Assembly (NCBI GenBank): GCA_016872195.1
Contig: VHAT01000007.1
Span: 1-64,000 of the forward strand
Source of the DNA: Sphingomonadales bacterium
GTDB taxonomy: Bacteria; Bacteroidota; Bacteroidia; Chitinophagales; Chitinophagaceae
Length of the DNA: 64,000 nt
Direction: 5' to 3'
In this document: positions 57,690 to 64,000 of the stretch, in pieces
Numbering within the stretch: the first letter of the stretch is position 1
Layout of the letters: the number at the start of each line of letters is the position of its first letter
Notes under the pieces: generated by a model
What the model saw: the letters and a program-made list of their open reading frames with translations, nothing else
What the model was told of the DNA's origin: nothing
Databases searched by the model: none
Made by a program: the position numbers and the translations under genes

Positions 57690-60482
57690 ATGCAACCAAT
57701 ATCCCAACTGCGAATACCCCGGTGGATCTGGGTGGCGCTGCTTTTATACAGCCCTGCCCTATTGGCGCAGACCGGTTTTAAGATCAATATCCCCAAGCCT
57801 AAAGAGTACGAAGAGAGGGTGTTACGGTCCGAAAAGAGCGCCGAGGGCAAACTACGAGCGGTCCCAAGATTTATTCAAAATACGGTCACTCACTACAATT
57901 TTACCTACAACGCCTCTCGAAAACTCAACGAAGTGATCGACAAGGCTAAGGCCGCCCATAAAGACGACTACAGCAAACTCATCTCTTTTTACAATTACGC
58001 GCCATCCACGATCAAGGCCGACTCCATCCACTTGGATTCGGTTATTCAAAAAGCTTCTTCGGGCATTGCCTTGCACGACCTGCGCAATGATTGGGTCGAT
58101 AATCTATACCTGCTATGGGGCGCTTCCTATTACTTTCAACAAAAATTCGATTCGGCCTATCAGCTATTTCAATTTATCAATTCTTCATTTGCGCCCAAAG
58201 AGAAGGACGGGTATTACAAGGTTATCGGCAGTGGTCGTGATGGCAACCGATCGAACAGCATTGCCAGCCAGGAAAAAAATAACCCTGTCAAAAAGATCTT
58301 CAGCGAGCCCCCCAGCCGTAACGACGCATTCATCTGGCAGATACGCAATCATCTGGCACAAGCCGAATATGCGGAGGCTTCTTCGCTGATCGATGTACTG
58401 AAAAAAGATCCTGCTTTTCCCAAACGACTGCAACCCGCGTTGGAAGAAGTGATGGCCCTTCAGTTCTACCAATTAGAAAATTGGGATAGCGCGGCCCATC
58501 ATTTGTCACGTTCCTTAGCCGAGGCAAGTAACCAGCAAGAAAGAGCACGCTGGGAATATCTGATCGCTCAGCTCTATGAAAAAGCAGGAAAAGATCGTGA
58601 GGCTCACCGATACTACTTGAAAGTGATTCCTCGCACTACCGACCTTATTCTCGAGATCTATGCCAGACTAGGCTCGATCAGAACGCATCAACAAAATGCA
58701 AAGGCCGATATCAATAAGAATGTGGGACAACTCTTACAAATGGCCCGCCAAGATAAATATGTAGCGTACCGGGATATCATTTACTATATGGCGGCGCAAA
58801 TGGACCTGGCGGGTGGACAAACCGAACGAGCCCTTCTTTCTTTACTCAATAGTACAAAAGCCTCCAGCAATAGCCCCCAGCAACGCAATAAAGCTTTTTT
58901 ACAACTGGCTGATCTCTCGTACCAAGCCGGCCAATATAAAGAGTCTGCGCGCTATTACGACAGTATACAGATCAAAGACATTGTCCAAGACGATGCAAAA
59001 TGGATAGAGGATAGAAAAAAAGCGCTACGTCTATTGGTTACTAACTTAGAGATATTGCAACGCCAAGACAACCTACTACGTATTGCGGCCCTGCCCGAAG
59101 AAGAGCGTAAAGAGTGGGTTCGCAAACAGCTTAGAGAACTAAAAAAACAACAGGGACTTTCGGAAGACCCCGCCTTTGCGCCCAAGGGAAATAACCCATT
59201 ACAGCCTGTAGTGACCAATACATTATTTATGCCAGGAGAGGCCAGGGGCGAATGGTACTTCTACAATGCGGCCAGCCGCACCCGTGGACAATCCGAATTC
59301 AAAAATCGCTGGGGAAATCGCCCTAACAGTGACAACTGGAGACGCCTGGCGGCCTTACAAGCCATGCTGAACAGTGCAGTAAATAATTTGTCCATCGACA
59401 CGCCGGGCATGGGCAATGTATCAGGCAGCGGCGCCACCGATTTTGAGACCCTGTACAATCAATTGCCTTTACGCGAAGAACAACGCCGTATCGCGCTCGA
59501 CTCGATCAGCAGAGCGCTATTCAATGCAGGGAAGCTCTTGATACAGGACATGGAAGATTGTCCCCGGGGCATTGCTCTATTAGAAAGATTACTCTCGAGC
59601 GATACGAATTTTACCCCCAAACAAGAACTGTATGTAAACCTCTATCGCTGCTACCAGCGATCGAACCAGCCCCAGAAGGCAAACCAAATGCTGCGCTTAT
59701 TACAGGAACAATTCCCTACTGATCCCCTTACGCTGGCTCTTTTGCAACCTGGCCTTACCACCCGACAAAACCCTCGCAATGGCGATAGTATTTATCAACG
59801 GATCTATGAACTTTTTGCGGCAGAGAACTACGAAGCAGCCCTTACCACGAAAAAAATGGCCGACTCCACCTATGGATCCAGCTACTGGACCCCTCAATTA
59901 CTCTACATAGAATCGATCTATTATATCAAGCAACGTAATGACTCGGTAGCGATTCGATTGCTAAATCGAATCAGCGATCAATTTCCAAGCCATGCCCTGG
60001 GCCCAAAAGCCCTCGCCTTGATCGAAGCCCTTAAGAATAGAACGCAAGTGGAGGCCTCATTACTCTCTATCTCATCGGGAGCACAGGCCCAAGCGAATGC
60101 AGCAGTTGGCTATACCAAGGATCCGCAGTCTCCCCACCTTGTTGTGCTGATCCTGTCAGGACTCGACTCAGCATTGCAAATAAGAACTAAAAACGCGGTA
60201 GATCGGTACAGCCGCAATCGAAACGAATCAAAAGATCTTAACACTACCACCAGTCTATTTTCTGATACTACCTACCTGATCAGCCTCTCTGGTTTTGCGG
60301 ACGCCAGATCGGCTGCTGCCTTTAAAGAAAGAGCCGCACAGCGTACTATCGCCGAGATAGCACCTTGGCTAGGATCACAATCGTTCTCTTGGATGATCAT
60401 CTCAACCAGCAATTGGGAACGACTGCTGGAGCAAAAAGATTTAACATCTTACAAAAACTTCATCAACGATAAGAGCCCCTAA
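57690..60482 (+). CDS. PorW/SprE-type TPR protein (type IX secretion/gliding)
   Basis: A 930-residue exported protein, by similarity PorW/SprE, a periplasmic component needed for type IX secretion and gliding motility. The signal peptide ends near ALLAQ (no lipobox Cys). The conserved start region FIQNTVTHYNFTYNASRKLN, then multiple TPR-like helix pairs (for example NLYLLWGASYYFQQKFDSAYQLFQFI and ARWEYLIAQLYEKAGKDREAH) cover most of the protein. The last 200 residues are a globular domain. I place the start at the ATG at 57690 instead of the upstream TTG at 57678. It is followed after 9 bp by a penicillin-binding protein gene, so both are likely co-transcribed. Confidence 0.75.
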   Translation: MQPISQLRIPRWIWVALLLYSPALLAQTGFKINIPKPKEYEERVLRSEKSAEGKLRAVPRFIQNTVTHYNFTYNASRKLNEVIDKAKAAHKDDYSKLISFYNYAPSTIKADSIHLDSVIQKASSGIALHDLRNDWVDNLYLLWGASYYFQQKFDSAYQLFQFINSSFAPKEKDGYYKVIGSGRDGNRSNSIASQEKNNPVKKIFSEPPSRNDAFIWQIRNHLAQAEYAEASSLIDVLKKDPAFPKRLQPALEEVMALQFYQLENWDSAAHHLSRSLAEASNQQERARWEYLIAQLYEKAGKDREAHRYYLKVIPRTTDLILEIYARLGSIRTHQQNAKADINKNVGQLLQMARQDKYVAYRDIIYYMAAQMDLAGGQTERALLSLLNSTKASSNSPQQRNKAFLQLADLSYQAGQYKESARYYDSIQIKDIVQDDAKWIEDRKKALRLLVTNLEILQRQDNLLRIAALPEEERKEWVRKQLRELKKQQGLSEDPAFAPKGNNPLQPVVTNTLFMPGEARGEWYFYNAASRTRGQSEFKNRWGNRPNSDNWRRLAALQAMLNSAVNNLSIDTPGMGNVSGSGATDFETLYNQLPLREEQRRIALDSISRALFNAGKLLIQDMEDCPRGIALLERLLSSDTNFTPKQELYVNLYRCYQRSNQPQKANQMLRLLQEQFPTDPLTLALLQPGLTTRQNPRNGDSIYQRIYELFAAENYEAALTTKKMADSTYGSSYWTPQLLYIESIYYIKQRNDSVAIRLLNRISDQFPSHALGPKALALIEALKNRTQVEASLLSISSGAQAQANAAVGYTKDPQSPHLVVLILSGLDSALQIRTKNAVDRYSRNRNESKDLNTTTSLFSDTTYLISLSGFADARSAAAFKERAAQRTIAEIAPWLGSQSFSWMIISTSNWERLLEQKDLTSYKNFINDKSP

Positions 60483-60491
60483 CTTAGCAGT

Positions 60492-62897
60492 ATGAAACCC
60501 TCTGTACGTATCCTGTGGAGAGTCTTTGCAGGCGGCATCATTGCATTCTTGCTGATGATATTACTCGCCAATTTTGGTGTATTTGGGAAAATGCCCTCCT
60601 TACAAGAGTTAGAGAACCCTTCCATTCTGCAAGCCTCTGAAGTCTATGCACAAGATGGCACACTAATGGGCAAATACTATACCGACAGGGGCAATCGTAG
60701 TAATGTCAAATACCGCGATATCTCACGCTATGCCATTGATGCCCTTATTGCCACAGAAGACGAACGCTTTTATAGCCACAATGGGATCGATTTTAAATCG
60801 ACCTTACGCGCCGTGGTTACGCTGGGCTCCGATGGAGGTGGTAGTACGATCACCCAGCAATTGGCCAAGGCCTTACTGGCCCAGGGAAGTCGTAACAAGG
60901 CCTGGCGTGTAGTAGAAAAATTAAAGGAATGGATCATTGCCGTTAAACTCGAGAAGAATTTTACCAAAGAAGAGATCATCACCCTTTACCTGAACGTAGT
61001 TCCATTTGGTAATAATATTTATGGCATCCGCAATGCCAGTCGCACTTTTTTTCAAAAAGAACCCGATCGTTTGCAGGTAGAGGAGGCGGCCTTGCTGATC
61101 GGTATGCTCAAAGGAAATACACTCTACAATCCGGTACGAAATCCTAAAGCGGCCCTCGATCGGCGCAACGTGGTGATCGGACAAATGGAAGTCAATGGCA
61201 AGATCAGTGCCGAAGAGGCAAAAGCTGTAAAGGCCCTTCCTATCCAACTCAACTACCGGAAGATGGACGAGAACACCGGATATGCCCCCTACTTTAGGGA
61301 GATCCTGAAAGAAGAGGTCAAAGAAGCGCTAAAAGACCTGCGAAGACCTGATGGAGAGCCTTATAATATCTATAATGATGGATTGAAGATCTACACAACG
61401 GTCAATGTAAAGATGCAGCAGTATGCGGAGGAAGCCATGGCGCAACATATGGCCATGCTGCAAAAAAATGTCAATAACCGCACCTCCATAAAAAATGGCA
61501 AGATCTGGCAAGGAAAAGAAAGTATTCTCGAGCGGGCCATGAAAGAATCCGATCGCTGGCGCAATTTAGAAGAAGAAGGGCTCAGTGAAGATGAGATCAG
61601 GGCCAGCTTTAACGAAAAGGTCAGCATGCGCATTTTTGCCTGGAATGCCAAACGAGAGAAAGATACGATGATGACACCCCTTGATTCTATCAAGTATCAC
61701 CGGCAAATGGAACAAGCTTCTTTTATGGCCATGGATCCCGTTACCGGCGAGATCAGGGCCTGGGTAGGAGGCATCAACTTTAAAACATACAAATACGATC
61801 ACGTCAATATCAAAACCAAAAGGCAAGTAGGCTCTACCATCAAACCTCTGCTGTATACGCAAGCCGTAGAAGAACGTGGATTTACACCTGATATGCAATT
61901 GCCCAATGAACCACAATACTTCCCGGGCAGTGGTTGGGTGCCGGCCAGTAAAGAATGTAAGGGCGGGGCCGGTTCGATGTTAGCAGCGTTGGCCTACTCT
62001 AAGAATTGTGCCACCGCTTACATTATGAAACAAGTGGGCCCAGCCCAATTTTCTGAGTTCATGGCCCGTCTCAATATCCCTACCCGTATTGAGCCCTATC
62101 CCTCTATCGCCTTGGGCACTTGCGACCTATCCCTATATGAAATGCTGTGGGGGTACTCCATTTTTGCCGGCAGAGGATTTTCGACCAAACCCTTTGCCAT
62201 CAGTCGTATCGAGGACAGAAACGGCAACGTAATCAAACGGTTTGACTTTAGCTCCAATAGAAAAGAAGTGATCAGCGAGGCGACGGCCTATACAATGGCC
62301 CGGATGATGCAAGGCGCTGTTGATATTGGAACGGCAGCCGGCATGCGCAACCGCATCGGAGCGGCAGAGATGGGTGGTAAGACCGGCACCACCAACGACA
62401 ATGCAGATGCCTGGTTTATTGGCTACACTCCACAAATGCTGGTAGGCTCTTGGGTGGGATTCGACGATCAGTTTATACGCAACGAAGGAGATGGTTCCAG
62501 AATGGCTCGACCTATCTGTGAATTTTTTCTAAGCAAAGTGCTATCTGATGCTAAATCGGGCATCGACAAAGAGGCTCGCTTTGTAGTACCCGCCGAAATG
62601 GGGCAATTTGTCAATAGCGCCGATATCTTGTTAAACGAAGAAGAGAATGCCCCCGGGGCCCAAGGGCAAGATATGGGGGTGGGCACAGAAGAAGATTATA
62701 ATTACCAACCCTCCGAATATATTGGCCCGGAATCAACCCCTATAATGGAAGAAACAAAGAAGCCCGCTGCGGCCTCTAAAAAGGATACGATCCCAAAGTC
62801 CAACCCGACAAGCCCTTCAAAAGGAACACCGATCGGAGCCCCCAAAGAGGAGCCCCCCAAAAAAAAGGGGCTATTTAACCGGATCAGAAATAACTAA
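60492..62897 (+). CDS. Class A penicillin-binding protein (PBP1a-like)
   Basis: An 801-residue bifunctional peptidoglycan synthase anchored by one N-terminal helix. The glycosyltransferase domain (GT51, about 60-230) has EDERFYSHNGID and GGGSTITQQLAKALL. The transpeptidase domain (about 410-680) has the Ser448-Thr-Ile-Lys451 active site, SKNCATA as SxN and Lys630-Thr-Gly in GKTGTTNDNADAWF. All catalytic motifs are present. The C-terminal 120 residues are a low-complexity region rich in Pro, Lys and Glu. Length fits the family. It sits 9 bp behind porW/sprE and 2 bp before a GNAT gene. Role: glycan polymerisation and crosslinking in the periplasm. Confidence 0.97.
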   Translation: MKPSVRILWRVFAGGIIAFLLMILLANFGVFGKMPSLQELENPSILQASEVYAQDGTLMGKYYTDRGNRSNVKYRDISRYAIDALIATEDERFYSHNGIDFKSTLRAVVTLGSDGGGSTITQQLAKALLAQGSRNKAWRVVEKLKEWIIAVKLEKNFTKEEIITLYLNVVPFGNNIYGIRNASRTFFQKEPDRLQVEEAALLIGMLKGNTLYNPVRNPKAALDRRNVVIGQMEVNGKISAEEAKAVKALPIQLNYRKMDENTGYAPYFREILKEEVKEALKDLRRPDGEPYNIYNDGLKIYTTVNVKMQQYAEEAMAQHMAMLQKNVNNRTSIKNGKIWQGKESILERAMKESDRWRNLEEEGLSEDEIRASFNEKVSMRIFAWNAKREKDTMMTPLDSIKYHRQMEQASFMAMDPVTGEIRAWVGGINFKTYKYDHVNIKTKRQVGSTIKPLLYTQAVEERGFTPDMQLPNEPQYFPGSGWVPASKECKGGAGSMLAALAYSKNCATAYIMKQVGPAQFSEFMARLNIPTRIEPYPSIALGTCDLSLYEMLWGYSIFAGRGFSTKPFAISRIEDRNGNVIKRFDFSSNRKEVISEATAYTMARMMQGAVDIGTAAGMRNRIGAAEMGGKTGTTNDNADAWFIGYTPQMLVGSWVGFDDQFIRNEGDGSRMARPICEFFLSKVLSDAKSGIDKEARFVVPAEMGQFVNSADILLNEEENAPGAQGQDMGVGTEEDYNYQPSEYIGPESTPIMEETKKPAAASKKDTIPKSNPTSPSKGTPIGAPKEEPPKKKGLFNRIRNN

Positions 62898-62899
62898 TA

Positions 62900-63406
62900 A
62901 TGACAGCATCCCCTTACTCCATAAGGGAGGCCGGTATACCGGATATTTCACTCATCAGAGAACTTTGCGCGAAAGTTTGGCCGTCTACCTATGCCACTAT
63001 TTTAAACAGAGACCAGTTAGAGTATATGATGGATTGGATGTATAGTCCGACCTCCTTGCAACAACAAATGAACGAGGGCTGTACCTTTCTGATACTGTAC
63101 CATAAGGAAAAGCCCGTAGGCTATGGTTCTTATCAGGCGATCGGTCCACAACGCTATAAATTACAAAAGCTATACATACTACCCACCGAGCAGGGGCAAG
63201 GAGCCGGCCGATTCTTTTTGTCAGAGATTCAACGGCTGGTAAAAGAACAAGGAGGACAATCCATTGAATTACAAGTAAACCGACAAAATAAGGCCCGCTA
63301 CTTCTACGAAGCAATGGGCTACCACATTCGGGAAGAAGTTGATATTGCCGTGGGTAATGGATACTACATGAACGATTACATTATGACCTTACAATTGGTT
63401 TATTAA
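62900..63406 (+). CDS. GNAT family N-acetyltransferase
   Basis: A 168-residue acetyl-CoA-dependent acetyltransferase. The core motif A is LYILPTEQGQGAGRFFLSEI (QGxGxG/A pyrophosphate loop), preceded by PVGYGSYQA and followed by IELQVNRQNKARYFYEAMGY, the motif B tyrosine and the NxxAxxFYxxxGF-like signature. Substrate unknown; such proteins acetylate small molecules or protein N-termini. It starts 2 bp after the PBP stop codon and so belongs to that operon. The next gene, ahcY, has its own promoter after a 42-bp gap. Confidence 0.9.
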   Translation: MTASPYSIREAGIPDISLIRELCAKVWPSTYATILNRDQLEYMMDWMYSPTSLQQQMNEGCTFLILYHKEKPVGYGSYQAIGPQRYKLQKLYILPTEQGQGAGRFFLSEIQRLVKEQGGQSIELQVNRQNKARYFYEAMGYHIREEVDIAVGNGYYMNDYIMTLQLVY

Positions 63407-63426
63407 CTAAATATAGTATAGCTTTG
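63395..63426 (+). promoter_or_regulatory. Promoter of ahcY (TTG-N21-TAGCTTTG)
   Basis: TTG at 63395-63397 and TAGCTTTG at 63419-63426 are 21 bp apart, a good Bacteroidota promoter, and the box ends 22 bp before the ahcY ATG. The -33 part overlaps the end of the GNAT gene. Confidence 0.65.
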
Positions 63427-63448
63427 CGCCCTATTAATAGCCAATACT

Positions 63449-64000
63449 ATGTCTACCTTAACTCAATCGATCGATTTTAGTTTACCCTATAAAGTAGCCG
63501 ATATCTCATTGGCAGAATGGGGTCGTAAAGAAATACGCCTGGCCGAAGCCGAGATGCCCGGTCTAATGGCACTGCGCTCCGAATATGGAGCCGCTCAACC
63601 ACTCAAAGGAGCCCGCGTGGCCGGATGTCTTCATATGACCATTCAAACCGCCGTGCTGATAGAGACGCTTGTAGCACTCGGCGCTGAGGTTAAATGGAGC
63701 TCTTGTAATATCTTCTCTACACAAGATCATGCAGCTGCTGCCATTGCCGCGGCCGGGATCGGTGTATTTGCCTGGAAAGGACAAACTATCGAAGAGGCTG
63801 ATTGGTGTATTGAACAGACACTTTTCTTTGGCAGCAAAGAAAAGCCACTGAACATGATCCTCGATGACGGCGGAGACCTGACCAATATGGTGCTGGATAA
63901 ATTCCCCGAACTGGCGCAGCATGTTAAAGGAATTTCTGAAGAGACCACTACCGGCGTTCATCGTCTTTATGAGCGCGTGGCGAAAGGTACCTTACCCATG
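63449..64000 (+). CDS. ahcY: S-adenosylhomocysteine hydrolase (5' part, cut by window edge)
   Basis: AhcY hydrolyses S-adenosylhomocysteine to adenosine and homocysteine, removing the product inhibitor of methyltransferases. The open frame runs from the ATG at 63449 to the window end (184 residues). The N-terminal motifs are [20 protein letters not shown], then [30 protein letters not shown], the [17 protein letters not shown] active-site stretch and [14 protein letters not shown]. All match the family at the expected spacing. The NAD-binding domain lies beyond the edge. Confidence 0.96.
   Translation, partial: MSTLTQSIDFSLPYKVADISLAEWGRKEIRLAEAEMPGLMALRSEYGAAQPLKGARVAGCLHMTIQTAVLIETLVALGAEVKWSSCNIFSTQDHAAAAIAAAGIGVFAWKGQTIEEADWCIEQTLFFGSKEKPLNMILDDGGDLTNMVLDKFPELAQHVKGISEETTTGVHRLYERVAKGTLPM

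Noticed and set aside
1-64000. Defence island, prophage or IS element
   Set aside because: No transposase, integrase, restriction, toxin-antitoxin, CBASS, phage structural or tRNA-attachment features were found in any frame read.

Overview
The window is chromosomal DNA from a member of the Bacteroidota, most likely the Chitinophagales/Chitinophagaceae. The evidence is a SusC/SusD pair, a PorW/SprE-type gliding/type IX secretion protein, a Porin_10-type putative porin, an HYC_CC_PP-type protein, DUF4954 next to glmS, and repeated TAnnTTTG boxes (the Bacteroidota -7 promoter element) just upstream of starts. Several genes (phoH, queG, the porin, a barrel protein) appear to begin at TTG. I see no rRNA, tRNA, CRISPR array, prophage or insertion sequence, and no gene-free stretch longer than about 300 bp. 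Both ends cut genes: mutS on the left and ahcY on the right.

Layout. 1-7.9 kb: end of mutS, a CHRD lipoprotein, a small SET-domain protein, mgtE, glmS plus its DUF4954 partner, and an orphan NarL-type response regulator. 8-29.4 kb: a large glycan-utilisation locus. One operon (minus strand) encodes an MFS transporter, a DUF4434 protein, a GHL10/DUF187 protein and a NAGPA-like phosphodiester glycosidase. A divergent operon encodes a second GHL10, a GH92 mannosidase and a GH20-like enzyme. Another minus operon encodes an AGE epimerase, an FAD oxidoreductase, SusC and SusD, followed by a NagX/HGSNAT-like membrane protein. A divergent ROK regulator closes the locus. The common theme is N-acetylglucosamine and mannose, as in N-glycan-like material.

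29.5-46.7 kb: mostly housekeeping. It holds phoH, a 15-bp tandem repeat, a lipoprotein, crcB, a MurC/Mpl-like ligase, an RRM protein with a long leader, a DsbA-like protein that lost a catalytic cysteine, clpB, a beta-lactamase-fold protein without its catalytic motifs, queG, folK, a deoxynucleoside kinase, transporters and gcvP.

46.7-53.4 kb: an exported redox and metal region. It has a Tat-exported superoxide dismutase and, most strikingly, a five-gene operon of secreted proteins: an HYC_CC_PP protein, an HMA protein with a metallothionein-like Cys-repeat tail, a second HMA protein, a TlpA thioredoxin and an outer-membrane-like protein. It looks like an envelope metal-binding and trafficking module. 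A putative porin follows.

53.4-64 kb: a lipoprotein of unknown family; sucC; a compact operon (membrane coiled-coil protein, bactofilin, AtpZ, AtpI-like, SprT-like) that carries ATP-synthase accessory genes without atpB or atpE; porW/sprE; a class A penicillin-binding protein; a GNAT acetyltransferase; and the start of ahcY. All functions are assigned by reading motifs and protein families; no database search was run.
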